NCBI GenBank assembly: GCA_964420995.1
Contig: CAYQUX010000002.1
Coordinates: 186,001 to 250,000 of the forward strand
Source of the DNA: Leptolinea sp964420995
Lineage (GTDB): Bacteria; Chloroflexota; Anaerolineae; Anaerolineales; Anaerolineaceae
Direction of reading: 5' to 3'
DNA: 64,000 nt
The notes beneath the pieces were generated by a model. It saw nothing but the letters and a program-made list of their open reading frames with translations. It had not been told where the DNA came from and searched no databases. Of the stretch, positions 7,287 through 16,253 are shown piece by piece. Position numbers and translations under genes: made by a program. Each line of letters begins with the position of its first letter. The stretch's first letter is position 1.

Positions 7287-8663
7287 ATGAACTCAACTGA
7301 AGTGAAATACCAGGAAAACCTGGATTACCTTTTTTCTTTTGTAGATTACAGTTTGACCCGCAACCTGCAATACTCTCCTGAAAAATTTAACCTGGAGCAG
7401 ATGCGCGCGTTGGCGGATGAGTTGGGGAATCCACAGAATGATTACCCAGTCATCCACGTTGCCGGTACAAAAGGGAAAGGATCCACCGCGGCGATGATCG
7501 CATCGATCTTGATGGCGGCAGATTATCGAACCGGTTTTTATATTTCTCCTCATCTGCATGATTTTGCCGAACGTATACAGGTAAACAATCTTCCCATCCC
7601 ACACGCGGCTTTGAATAAGCTGATCGAAGACATTAAACCGGTCGTTCAAAAAATCAACCGGCTCACCACGTTTGAGATCACTTCTGCCCTGGCATTTGAA
7701 GCCTTCCGGCGGCAGCACGTAGATGTCGCCGTCGTTGAAGTGGGCCTTGGAGGCCGTCTGGATTCGACCAATATCGTCGATCCAACCCTGTCTGTTATCA
7801 CTTCCCTGTCCTTGGATCATATGAAGGTACTGGGTGACACACTGGAAAAGATCGCCCGCGAAAAAGCCGGGATCATTAAGAATGGTGTGCCGGTAGTCAG
7901 CGCGCCTCAGCACCCTGACGCAATGGCTGTATTGGAAACAGTTTCTTCAGAAAAGAACAGCCCGCTGACGGTGATTGGCCGCGATTTAAATGCCCGTCTA
8001 CTTAAACACACACTGGATGGACAATGGTTTGAGGTTTCGTCTTCCGCGTTGACAGATGGAACGAATTCTCCATTTCCCGCAGATTATCAAAAAGGAATGG
8101 ATTTCTACATTCCCCTGCTGGGCAGGCACCAGGTGGATAACGCGGCGGTGGCTATTGCCGCGGTCATGCAATTGCGTCAGCTTGGTTTTGAGATCAACGA
8201 CCAGGCAGTTCAAGATGGCTTGGCGAAGGTGATTTGGCCGTGCCGCTTCGAAGTTCTGAGCCGTGATCCATACCTGGTGGTGGATTCTGCCCACAACCGT
8301 GACTCAGCGCACAAATTACGCCAGGCAATGGAAGATTATTTCCCCGGTAAGCCCATCACACTGATATTCGGCGCGTCTGAAGACAAAGACATATCCGGCA
8401 TGTTTGCCGAACTTTTGCCCATTTGTTCACGGGTAATCCTCACCCGCTCCCCACATCCGCGCGCCGCGGAAATGAATAGTCTGATAAAATCGGCAGGCTC
8501 CTATTCCTGCTCCGTTTTGACCGCGGACTCGGTGGAAATCGCCCTGGAATTCAGTCTGGATCCGGGTGAACCGCATGGCGTGGTGCTGGCGGCGGGAAGC
8601 CTGTTTGTGGCAGCCAATGTGCGAGAAGCCTGGTTCAAACGGGAATCAACAGATAAGGCATAA
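7287..8663 (+). CDS. folC: Folylpolyglutamate synthase / dihydrofolate synthase
   Basis: 458 residues, the usual length. The Mur-ligase type P-loop VAGTKGKGSTAAM (about 57-69) binds ATP. TFEITSALAFEAF, VEVGLGGRLDSTNIV and SVITSLSLDHMKVLG match the FolC central region, and LVVDSAHNRDS fits the C-terminal domain (HN motif). The enzyme adds glutamate to dihydropteroate and folates in the cytoplasm. Start ATG 7287 has AAGGGAC upstream. lon follows 21 bases later on the same strand and may be co-transcribed. Confidence 0.93.
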   Translation: MNSTEVKYQENLDYLFSFVDYSLTRNLQYSPEKFNLEQMRALADELGNPQNDYPVIHVAGTKGKGSTAAMIASILMAADYRTGFYISPHLHDFAERIQVNNLPIPHAALNKLIEDIKPVVQKINRLTTFEITSALAFEAFRRQHVDVAVVEVGLGGRLDSTNIVDPTLSVITSLSLDHMKVLGDTLEKIAREKAGIIKNGVPVVSAPQHPDAMAVLETVSSEKNSPLTVIGRDLNARLLKHTLDGQWFEVSSSALTDGTNSPFPADYQKGMDFYIPLLGRHQVDNAAVAIAAVMQLRQLGFEINDQAVQDGLAKVIWPCRFEVLSRDPYLVVDSAHNRDSAHKLRQAMEDYFPGKPITLIFGASEDKDISGMFAELLPICSRVILTRSPHPRAAEMNSLIKSAGSYSCSVLTADSVEIALEFSLDPGEPHGVVLAAGSLFVAANVREAWFKRESTDKA

Positions 8664-8684
8664 TAGTAGATAGAGAGAAATCGT

Positions 8685-11186
8685 ATGGATGAATGGAACA
8701 CCGGTAACGGAAATGATGAATACTCTGCCGCCCTGCATCAGCGGACAGAAGAGCTTTACCGCATTCCCAATGCCACCGGTGATGAAAACGGAATTATTGA
8801 ACTCCCCGGAGTTGTGCTTACCGATCTGGTAATCTTCCCACGCCTGACCCTTCCGGTATTTCTTGCCCCGGGGCCCAACCTGCTGGCCATTCAGGAATCA
8901 CAGGAAAATGTGGAACCGGTCATCGGGCTGATGAAACGGGAATGGGAACTTGACTTCCCGGACTCGGGAAAATACCTGGGTATCGGTATTGAAATGGTTG
9001 TTGGACGCATCTTAACCATGCCCGATGGAAACAGTTCTGCGCTGGTTCAAGGCCGACGGCGGGTGGAAATCCTTGAAGTTCTGGAAGATGGTCCCTACCC
9101 CAGAGTCCGCGCCCGCATAATGGAAGAATCGATACGGGTGACGCGCCGCATTGACGCACTTATGCGTACCACCCGCGATCTGTTTGAACGCTGCGTGCAG
9201 CTTGACCGCAGTCTGCCGGAAGAAGCCCATTTGGTGGCCATGAATATCAACGAACCCGGCTGGCTGGCGGATATGATCTGCACGTCCATTTCGCTTTCCA
9301 TGCATGAACGCCAGAAGCTGCTGGTGATCAACGATCCTGAAGAGCGCCTCAAACGGGTAAACTGGCTGCTGGCACAGGAACTTGATGTCCTCCAGCTCGA
9401 AGATGAAATTCAGACCCGCGTGCAAAGCGAGGTGGATCGCAGTCAGCGCGAGTTTTACCTTCGTGAGCAGATGAAAGCCATCCAGACTGAACTGGGTGAA
9501 GGCGATATCTGGACACGAGAAATCAATGAATTAAAAGAGAAGATCCAGACCATCGAACTTCCGGCAGAGGCCCGAACAGCCGCCTTGAAGGAAATCGAAC
9601 GGCTCAACCAGATGCCACAAATGGCTCCCGAGGTGGGCATCATCCGTACCTATCTGGACTGGATCATCGAACTGCCCTGGAATACGGCCACCGAAGACAA
9701 CCTGGATGTGAAACACGCCGCCGAGATTCTTGAAAATTACCATTACGGTCTGGGCAAAGCCAAAGACCGAATCCTGGAATATATTGCTGTTCGCAGTCTG
9801 AAACCCAAAAAAGACCGCCAGCCGATCCTGTGCTTTGTTGGTCCTCCGGGAACAGGCAAGACTTCCCTCGGACGGTCCATAGCCGAAGCCCTTGGCCGCA
9901 AGTTTGTACGCTTATCGCTGGGTGGAGTGCGTGACGAAGCGGAAATTCGCGGGCACCGTCGCACCTATATTGGCGCCCTTCCAGGGCGAATTATTCAAAC
10001 GATGCGGCGGGCCGGAAGCATCAATCCGCTTTTCATGCTCGATGAGATTGATAAATTGGGCGCTGATTTTCGCGGCGACCCATCGGCTGCCCTCCTCGAG
10101 GTGCTTGACCCCGAACAGAACAATGCTTTTTCTGACCACTACCTGGAGCTTTCCTTTGACCTGTCAAAGGTCATGTTCATCACTACAGCCAACAGTACCA
10201 CTTCCATACCACCCGCGCTGATGGACCGTATGGAACTGATCGAATTCCCTGGCTATATCGAAGAGGAAAAGGTGGAGATCGCCCGCCGCTTCCTCATTCC
10301 ACGCCAGATGGAAGAAAGCGGACTTGAGGTTAATGAGACAGTCTTAATGGAAACCGCGCTTCGAAAAATCGTGCGTGAATATACCTATGAAGCCGGGGTT
10401 CGTAATCTGGAACGCGAGATCGGCCGAACATGTCGAAAAGTGGCCAGACTCAAATCAGAGAAGAAAAAATTCCCCCGGCAAATTTCTCCCGCGGTGATCG
10501 AGAAATTCCTTGGCCCGCCGGAATATCTGCTGACAGAAGCCGAGCGCACGGATGAAGTCGGCGTGGCTACCGCCATCGCCTGGACGGAAAACGGCGGAGA
10601 GATCATGCCGGTTGAAGTGCTCATTCTGGAAGGCAAAGGAAATTTACAGATTACCGGTCAGGTGGGTGAAGTCATGCAGGAATCGGCACAGGCCGCCTTC
10701 TCCTACCTTAAATCGCGCGCTCATCAACTGGATATTGATGCCGGTGAATTTGAACATCTGGATATTCACGTGCACATTCCGGAAGGCGCCATCCCGAAAG
10801 ACGGACCAAGCGCGGGTATCACCATTGCCACCGCATTGATCTCAGCGTTTACCGAACGTCCCATCCATAAAGATGTGGGTATGACCGGCGAGATCACCCT
10901 GCGCGGCCGGGTATTGCCCATCGGGGGATTGAAGGAAAAAATTCTGGCGGCTCACCGCGCCGGACTTAAACGAGTGATCTTGCCGGAACGCAATGTGAAA
11001 GACCTGGTGGACGTGCCCAAGAAAGTCCTTTCTGATCTTAAGGTCATTCCCGTTTCACACATGGATCAGGTTCTGGATGTGGCACTTCACCCTCCGGTGG
11101 AACGCAAACCCCGGGTAAAAGTGGATAAGAAAACAACATCGAAACCGCTTAAGAAGAAAACCGAAAAAAACGGCAGCGATTCATAA
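8685..11186 (+). CDS. lon: ATP-dependent protease Lon
   Basis: 833 residues. The LON substrate-binding domain (about 40-240, beginning LPGVVLTDLVIFPRLTLPVF) is followed by a coiled coil with YLREQMKAIQTELGEGD, the AAA+ module with Walker A GPPGTGKTS, and the protease domain. The catalytic Ser709 lies in PKDGPSAG and the Lys752 in LKEKILAAHRAG, 43 residues apart as in classical Lon. The C terminus has a Lys-rich tail (about 805-833). It degrades misfolded and regulatory proteins in the cytoplasm. A strong terminator follows. No CIRCE or other heat-shock operator is visible upstream. Confidence 0.97.
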   Translation: MDEWNTGNGNDEYSAALHQRTEELYRIPNATGDENGIIELPGVVLTDLVIFPRLTLPVFLAPGPNLLAIQESQENVEPVIGLMKREWELDFPDSGKYLGIGIEMVVGRILTMPDGNSSALVQGRRRVEILEVLEDGPYPRVRARIMEESIRVTRRIDALMRTTRDLFERCVQLDRSLPEEAHLVAMNINEPGWLADMICTSISLSMHERQKLLVINDPEERLKRVNWLLAQELDVLQLEDEIQTRVQSEVDRSQREFYLREQMKAIQTELGEGDIWTREINELKEKIQTIELPAEARTAALKEIERLNQMPQMAPEVGIIRTYLDWIIELPWNTATEDNLDVKHAAEILENYHYGLGKAKDRILEYIAVRSLKPKKDRQPILCFVGPPGTGKTSLGRSIAEALGRKFVRLSLGGVRDEAEIRGHRRTYIGALPGRIIQTMRRAGSINPLFMLDEIDKLGADFRGDPSAALLEVLDPEQNNAFSDHYLELSFDLSKVMFITTANSTTSIPPALMDRMELIEFPGYIEEEKVEIARRFLIPRQMEESGLEVNETVLMETALRKIVREYTYEAGVRNLEREIGRTCRKVARLKSEKKKFPRQISPAVIEKFLGPPEYLLTEAERTDEVGVATAIAWTENGGEIMPVEVLILEGKGNLQITGQVGEVMQESAQAAFSYLKSRAHQLDIDAGEFEHLDIHVHIPEGAIPKDGPSAGITIATALISAFTERPIHKDVGMTGEITLRGRVLPIGGLKEKILAAHRAGLKRVILPERNVKDLVDVPKKVLSDLKVIPVSHMDQVLDVALHPPVERKPRVKVDKKTTSKPLKKKTEKNGSDS

Positions 11187-11212
11187 CTTTTTTAGACAAT
11201 CCAAAAGCAGAC

Positions 11213-11243
11213 AAGCCATCACGTATGACGTGGTGGCTTTTTT
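11213..11243. terminator. Bidirectional terminator after lon
   Basis: A twelve-pair stem AAGCCATCACGT (11213-11224) / ACGTGGTGGCTT (11228-11239), with one G-T pair and loop ATG, runs into TTTTTT on the plus strand. It overlaps the stop codon of the convergent gene (11242-11244). Confidence 0.85.
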
Positions 11244-12555
11244 ATGGAAATTCCACCGGCGAGAAAAACCGCGTCCAGACGGGAGCAGATTCACCAGATG
11301 GATCACCGAATGGATCAAGCTTTGTATTGTTGCCAATTTCCACATGAACCTGCGGGGCGCCCACTTCTTTCCCGGTACGTCCTACGGTTCCAATGATCTG
11401 GCCTACAAAGACCTCCTGCAAATTATTCACCAGCACGGTATCCAGATGGCTGTAAACGACAGAATGGGGCGCATTATCAATCATGACAATCACCTGCCTG
11501 CCCATTTCTTCCGATTCGTTTACGCTGGCAATTCCAAATCCCATCGATAGCACCAGGTCTCCCTTTTGCCCTCCGAAGATCACACCATCGGTGCCATCTG
11601 TGATTTTATTGGGCGGCTGGTTGTAGGCAGGCGGCATTAAACAATTCCTGTTACGCCAGTCCAGTCCATACGCCAGGCGCGAATCATGGTCAAAAAAGCT
11701 GTATACATACATCTCACCCTTTACAGGTTGGTATGGCATATAACCCTGTGACAGACCGATAAGCAGTGGTTCTTCATTTGCCGAAAGGTAATGTGTGTTG
11801 GACAGCTTCATCATGTCGGTCTGAATCAGCGTTTGTTCAGGAACCATGTACCCGTTGATTTCATACGTCGGAAGGGTAACAGATTTTACATACATGTTCT
11901 GATACGCCATCGTTCCAATCTTTTCCGTGGTGGCATCCGTGATCCTGATTCCCACCGTATCACCCTCTCTGATTGTGTCTTTTTTGATCTCAAATTTACC
12001 ATCCGCGTCAGTCAACGCGCATCCGTTTTTTATCTCCTTTACAAAGCCACATACCTCATAGCCAGATAATCCCGGTTCCATCATGTATATCAGTGTGCCA
12101 TCCATAAGGTAAGGATGTGCTTCCTTATACGCGCGAAGGGACCTGACAAAATCAAGGTTTTGACGTTTTTCCGGTTCCCGTGGGTATATCAGGTCGCGGT
12201 AGTATCGAACAGGTATCTGGTTCTGTTTTCCGGAAAGATCAATATCAAAGAAAAGCTGCCCTTGAAGTGCAACCAATGGTTGCGAGGATTCAGAGGGAGG
12301 AACTTTTAATGAGGTTGGTTGCGGGATTTGAGTTTCAGTCGGAGTCGGTGCTGAGGTCTCTGTCGGGCTCGGCGCAGAGGTCTCCGTTGGTGTCGGCGCG
12401 GAGGTCTGAGTTGGTGGCGGCACGTAAGATGGGATAAGGGTGGGAAGCTCGCCTGGGACGATTGGCACGGTGTTATGCGGTGAAATGATGAACTGGATGG
12501 CAATATACCCAATAACAATTGCGCTGATAATCAGGAGGATTGTTTTCGTTTTCAT
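11242..12555 (-). CDS. Membrane-anchored protein with degenerate M23 peptidase-like domain
   Basis: 437 residues from ATG 12555 (MKTKTILL..), chosen because a TATAAT box at 12601-12606 lies just upstream and GGGG precedes the ATG; the frame is open to 12723. A single membrane segment (about 5-24) and a Pro/Thr linker with three 8-residue repeats lead into an extracytoplasmic body. The last 110 residues follow the M23 endopeptidase pattern (YSHLDTVLVNNLQEVFVGQIIGTVGRTG, then VHVEIG), but the metal ligands are altered: AYGLD where HxxxD is expected and QVH in place of HxH. It is probably a non-catalytic wall-binding protein. A middle segment (about 190-215) has a carboxypeptidase-regulatory-like beta fold. 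Confidence 0.6.
   Translation of the reverse strand: MKTKTILLIISAIVIGYIAIQFIISPHNTVPIVPGELPTLIPSYVPPPTQTSAPTPTETSAPSPTETSAPTPTETQIPQPTSLKVPPSESSQPLVALQGQLFFDIDLSGKQNQIPVRYYRDLIYPREPEKRQNLDFVRSLRAYKEAHPYLMDGTLIYMMEPGLSGYEVCGFVKEIKNGCALTDADGKFEIKKDTIREGDTVGIRITDATTEKIGTMAYQNMYVKSVTLPTYEINGYMVPEQTLIQTDMMKLSNTHYLSANEEPLLIGLSQGYMPYQPVKGEMYVYSFFDHDSRLAYGLDWRNRNCLMPPAYNQPPNKITDGTDGVIFGGQKGDLVLSMGFGIASVNESEEMGRQVIVMIDNAPHSVVYSHLDTVLVNNLQEVFVGQIIGTVGRTGKEVGAPQVHVEIGNNTKLDPFGDPSGESAPVWTRFFSPVEFP
12334..12405 (-). repeat. Three 24-base tandem repeats coding TSAP(T/S)PTE
   Basis: Residues 51-74 of the M23-like protein are three near-identical octapeptides, TSAPTPTE, TSAPSPTE and TSAPTPTE, encoded by three 24-base units. 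They form a stiff, probably exposed Pro/Thr linker between the membrane anchor and the folded domain. Confidence 0.85.
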
Positions 12556-12716
12556 ATGCCCCTGTAGCCTGTTCAGATCAATTGAATCACGTTTCATAAC
12601 ATTATAGGGTATTGACTGGCATATTTCCATTACCAAAGGTATTGCAAAATTGGTGTATTGCGCTAAAATATCAATGACTATATATCTTATTTGGTCATTG
12701 GGTTCCAGGCGAGCAT

Positions 12717-13379
12717 ATGCCAAAATGGTTTTCTGAAGATGAAAAAGATCATATCCGCAGGATGTTATTGGAACAGGGTGAGAAACATTTCTCTCGCTTT
12801 GGTTTCAAAAAAACCAATATCGAGGAGATCGCGTTCGCGGTTGGGATCTCCAAAGGTGCGTTCTATCGGTTCTTCGATTCAAAAGAATTACTTTTCATGG
12901 CTGTAATTGAAGAAGTTGAAATCCGTGGAAGGCGTGAAATTTTAAAGGTGGTGGATCAACCCGGCCCCTCCCCGCGCGCCAGGCTGTATGCCATTTTGAA
13001 AAAATCGTTTGACATGTTTGGTGAATTACCCATTTTACGGATGTTTACCGGCAGTGATTTGGAATTCCTTACACACAGAGTGCCGGCGGACGTATTCCAG
13101 GCACACATGGAAAGTGACCGGGCTTTTTTCGAAGAGTTGTTTGCCCGCTGCGAGAAAAATGGCATCGACATCCAGGTGAGTGCGGAAGAAATCGCCGAAT
13201 TGTTATATCCACTGGTGGTTGGTTTCCTATCCGGAATTGGGGGTAAAGAAAACAATCTCGCCGGGAATCTGGACAAACATCTGGAAATACTCGCCGCCTA
13301 CTGTCTGGGAGAAATTAAATTGGAACTGACACCAAAACCCGGCCAGATTATTAGCAAAGAAGAAGGGAAGTTGGAATGA
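12717..13379 (+). CDS. TetR family transcriptional regulator
   Basis: 220 residues; ATG 12717 preceded by AGGCGAG. The N-terminal HTH is clear (GEKHFSRFGFKKTNIEEIA and VGISKGAFYRFFDSKELLF); the ligand-binding part is all-helical and variable. The stop overlaps the start of the ABC ATPase gene (ATGA at 13376), so it very likely represses this exporter operon and responds to its substrate. Known from the family: most such regulators are drug or lipid sensors. The specific ligand cannot be read. Confidence 0.9.
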   Translation: MPKWFSEDEKDHIRRMLLEQGEKHFSRFGFKKTNIEEIAFAVGISKGAFYRFFDSKELLFMAVIEEVEIRGRREILKVVDQPGPSPRARLYAILKKSFDMFGELPILRMFTGSDLEFLTHRVPADVFQAHMESDRAFFEELFARCEKNGIDIQVSAEEIAELLYPLVVGFLSGIGGKENNLAGNLDKHLEILAAYCLGEIKLELTPKPGQIISKEEGKLE

Positions 13380-14299
13380 ATTTGATCGAAACGTTTGGAC
13401 TTACAAAAAATTATGGAAAGGTCAGGGCGGTTGATAACCTCTCGTTGAGAGTATCCGAAGGTGAGATATACGCCTTTTTGGGACTTAACGGAGCGGGCAA
13501 AACCACCACAATCCGCATGCTCCTCGGGATGATCCAGCCAACCGGTGGATATGCCGAAGTTCTGGGAATTCGGGTACGCGTGGGGTCCAGTCGACCCTGG
13601 CAGGATGTGGGCTATCTGGTGGAAACTCCTCATGCCTACCCCGAACTGACGGTACGCGAGAACCTGAATGCAAGTCGCATGTTGCACCCTGGAACACCAG
13701 AATCGGCTGTCAGTGAAATCATCGAACGATTAAGCCTTGGCGAGTATGCCGACCGCCGTGCCGGTAACCTATCTCTTGGAAATGCGCAGCGTCTGGGATT
13801 GGCAAAGGCGTTATTGCATAAACCCCGATTGCTGTTCCTCGATGAACCAGCCAATGGGCTTGATCCGGCGGGCATTGTGGAAATTCGCGAACTGCTTCTC
13901 AAAATCACACGCGAAGAAGGTGTTACCGTTTTCATGTCCAGTCATATTCTGGCCGAAGTCTCACGTCTGGCCGGAAGAGTCGGCATCATTCACAACGGCC
14001 GCCTCATTCAGGAACTCAACATGGAGGAGCTGGAACAGAATCGCCTGCGCAGATTGTTCATTCAAACCCGTGACAATCGCGAAGCTGTAAAAATTTTACA
14101 AAAAATTGGGAAAACCGACTCATTATCACTCAACGGTTCCATAATGCTGGCCGACAGCCCATCCGTAAATTTCCCGGATGTAATCAACCGTGAACTCGTT
14201 GAAGCCGGTGTCTCCCCTACCCGCCTGTATGTGGATGAGGAAGACCTAGAACAGTATTTCCTGCGCCTGGTCGGCGTAACAGAAGGAACTGCAAAATGA
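13376..14299 (+). CDS. ABC transporter ATP-binding protein (exporter type)
   Basis: 307 residues. Walker A GLNGAGKTT (about 39-47), Q-loop GYLVETPHAYPELTVREN, signature LSLGNAQRLGLAKAL and Walker B LLFLDEPANGLDPAG with HILAEVSRL switch. The signature reads LSLGN instead of LSGGQ, a common variant in this DrrA/CcmA-like group. The C-terminal 90 residues are the extra domain of that group. It powers the permease encoded next (4-base overlap). Confidence 0.92.
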   Translation: MNLIETFGLTKNYGKVRAVDNLSLRVSEGEIYAFLGLNGAGKTTTIRMLLGMIQPTGGYAEVLGIRVRVGSSRPWQDVGYLVETPHAYPELTVRENLNASRMLHPGTPESAVSEIIERLSLGEYADRRAGNLSLGNAQRLGLAKALLHKPRLLFLDEPANGLDPAGIVEIRELLLKITREEGVTVFMSSHILAEVSRLAGRVGIIHNGRLIQELNMEELEQNRLRRLFIQTRDNREAVKILQKIGKTDSLSLNGSIMLADSPSVNFPDVINRELVEAGVSPTRLYVDEEDLEQYFLRLVGVTEGTAK

Positions 14300-15075
14300 A
14301 CACTCTATATAACCTGATTCGTTTGGAGGGAATTAAAGCCATTCGCTCCAGAATTCCTGTATGGACATCCGTATTCGCGGCTGTGTTACCGGTGGTGATT
14401 GCCCTGATGGTTTTAATTTCACGCAATCCTGAAGTATCCCGTAAACTCGGTGTGATCAGTGCCAAAGCTGATCTGATCGCCTTTTCTGCCACCGATTGGC
14501 CGGCTTTTATGATCCTTGTGGCGCAGATTCTGGCAACGGCGGGATTCTTTATGTTCATCGTGGTCATAAGCTGGATTTTTGGTCGAGAGTTTGCCGATGG
14601 CACCGTAAAAGATCTACTGGCTGTTCCCGTTCCCCGGTCAACGATCATCCTCTCCAAGATCATTTTGTACATACTCTGGTCCGCGCTCATGGCCGTGCTT
14701 ATGGTTGTCACCAGCCTATTGGCCGGTAATTTGATCCAATTACCGGGTGTCAACCCGGAAATTATACCGGAGGGGATTAACCTGATCCTGACGACCACCT
14801 GTCTGGTTATCTTAACGGTCATACCGTTTGCGTGGCTGGCCAGCATGGGGCGCGGTTATCTCCTTCCCATGAGTCTGGCTGTTTTTACGCTCATCCTGGC
14901 GAATGTGGCCATCGCGCTTGGCTGGGGTGACCTGTTCCCCTGGAGCATTCCTGGACTGTTCTCACAGAACAAGGATATGGTGGGAACAGCCGGACTTGTT
15001 GTCGTAATCGTCACCGGCCTGATTGGCTGGGGAGCCACTGATTTCTGGTGGAAAACAGCCGATCAAAACCGCTGA
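14296..15075 (+). CDS. ABC transporter permease (ABC-2 type)
   Basis: 259 residues with six predicted membrane segments (about 20-42, 66-92, 110-135, 140-165, 175-200, 230-252), the size of ABC-2 permeases. The motif IFGREFADGTVKDLLAVPVPRSTIILSK on the first cytoplasmic loop (split here in two reads: IFGREFADGTVKDLL and AVPVPRSTIILSK) is typical of this class and contacts the ATPase. Last gene of the TetR-ATPase-permease operon. Substrate unknown. Confidence 0.88.
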   Translation: MNTLYNLIRLEGIKAIRSRIPVWTSVFAAVLPVVIALMVLISRNPEVSRKLGVISAKADLIAFSATDWPAFMILVAQILATAGFFMFIVVISWIFGREFADGTVKDLLAVPVPRSTIILSKIILYILWSALMAVLMVVTSLLAGNLIQLPGVNPEIIPEGINLILTTTCLVILTVIPFAWLASMGRGYLLPMSLAVFTLILANVAIALGWGDLFPWSIPGLFSQNKDMVGTAGLVVVIVTGLIGWGATDFWWKTADQNR

Positions 15076-15147
15076 CGGGTAAAAGGTTGCCTTCTTAGCA
15101 AAAAAGTATTGAATCAAAAATGGATCATTAAGGATCCCATTTACCCA

Positions 15148-15176
15148 AAAACAGCCCTGGAAGTCCGGGCTGTTTT
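15148..15176. terminator. Bidirectional terminator between convergent operons
   Basis: AAAACAGCCC (15148-15157) pairs with GGGCTGTTTT (15167-15176) around a nine-base loop; T runs flank both sides. It serves the ABC exporter operon on the plus strand and the recG-coaD operon on the minus strand. Confidence 0.8.
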
Positions 15177-15190
15177 GATTTGGTCAGTTC

Positions 15191-15652
15191 TTATTTCGCT
15201 TTCGCCTGCTTTTCGCTTTGCAGGGTTCGAATGCCATTGCGTACCTGGGTGAGAGAACGTTCCATCTCCATTTCCAATTTTGAGAGCGATTGCAGCACAT
15301 AATCATCCGCTTCAAGGCGGGTATTCTCTGCTTCAACCTTGGCCTCGTTAATGATCTGATTGGCCCTCGTCTGGGCCGCCTGCACCAGTGAATCCTGTTG
15401 AATGAGTGACTCCCCCTTTTCACGGGCCAGCGCGAGGGTGCGGTTGGCTTCTTCCTGCGCCTGTGCCATAATCCGGTCGCGCTGAGCCAACAATTGTTGA
15501 GCTTTCTTGATCTCGTCGGGAATGGATACACGCATCTGGTCGATCAGGTCCAACATGCGGTCTTCATCAACGACCACACTATGGGTAAACCAGATCGATC
15601 GACTTTCGTTGAAAAGTTCTTCCAGGCGGTCAACCAGATGCAAAATATCCAT
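15191..15652 (-). CDS. Coiled-coil protein of unknown function
   Basis: 153 residues, nearly all helical and charged, with heptad patterns from about 35 to 150 (for example EIKKAQQLLAQRDRIMAQAQ and SLSKLEMEMERSLTQVRN). It looks superficially like the b subunit stalk of ATP synthase or a DivIVA-like filament, but has no membrane segment and no DivIVA N-terminal motif. The first 35 residues (MDILHLVDRLEELFNESR) form the most family-like part. It ends the recG-coaD operon, 76 bases after coaD. Automatic labels such as ATPase for this kind of protein are not supported by any motif here. Confidence 0.7.
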   Translation of the reverse strand: MDILHLVDRLEELFNESRSIWFTHSVVVDEDRMLDLIDQMRVSIPDEIKKAQQLLAQRDRIMAQAQEEANRTLALAREKGESLIQQDSLVQAAQTRANQIINEAKVEAENTRLEADDYVLQSLSKLEMEMERSLTQVRNGIRTLQSEKQAKAK

Positions 15653-15728
15653 ACCAACCTCCCACGCGTACGCTGTGCTCTCCGTTGCAAGGAATGGGCC
15701 AGCCGGTTACCGGGTCTTAATCGATTGC

Positions 15729-16253
15729 TTAATCCCGCAAAGATGTCATGTGAATATTTGGGCGGTCATCCGATATGCTGCTAAATTTCCGGTTTAACGC
15801 TTCCTCCACATGGTGGGGTACCATGGTGGAGATATTCCCTCCGAGTGAAGCGATCTCACGTACGGTTGTGGAAGACAGGAAAGTATGCTCTTCATTGGTG
15901 ATCAGGGCGACAACTTCAATGTCCTGCGCCAGACGGTGATTGGCCAGCGCCATGCGGAATTCATACTCAAAATCCGAAAAAACTCTAAGACCTCGCACGA
16001 TTACTTTGGCGCCAATTTCGCGGGCAAAATCCACCGTCAATTTGTTGTAACCAACCACATTAATTCTTGGTTCGTCTTCAAACGTTACCTTTGCCAGCGA
16101 GATCCGTTCTTCCGGCGAAAAAAGCATATTCTTGAGTGATTTGTTGTAAACACCGACAATGACTTCATCGAAAAGCTTGGATGCCCGCCAGGCAATATCA
16201 ATATGCCCGTAGTGAATGGGATCAAACGATCCGGGAAAAAAAGCACGAATCAT
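15729..16253 (-). CDS. coaD: Pantetheine-phosphate adenylyltransferase
   Basis: 174 residues. FFPGSFDPIHYGHIDIA carries the T/HxGH nucleotide-binding motif (HYGH), IVRGLRVFSDFEYEF binds phosphopantetheine and ISSTTVRE-like FLSSTTVREIASLGGN closes the active site. It makes dephospho-CoA from 4'-phosphopantetheine and ATP, the penultimate step of CoA synthesis. Its ATG directly abuts the recG stop, so translation is coupled. Confidence 0.96.
   Translation of the reverse strand: MIRAFFPGSFDPIHYGHIDIAWRASKLFDEVIVGVYNKSLKNMLFSPEERISLAKVTFEDEPRINVVGYNKLTVDFAREIGAKVIVRGLRVFSDFEYEFRMALANHRLAQDIEVVALITNEEHTFLSSTTVREIASLGGNISTMVPHHVEEALNRKFSSISDDRPNIHMTSLRD

Noticed and set aside
10760..10780. A CACGTG-centred stretch inside lon resembling a parS site
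   Set aside because: Only the central TTCACGTG fits; the right arm does not continue the palindrome, and it lies within conserved coding sequence.
12555..12723. Upstream start codons for the M23-like gene
   Set aside because: They lie above or over the TATAAT box at 12601-12606, and the added residues show no signal or conserved pattern.
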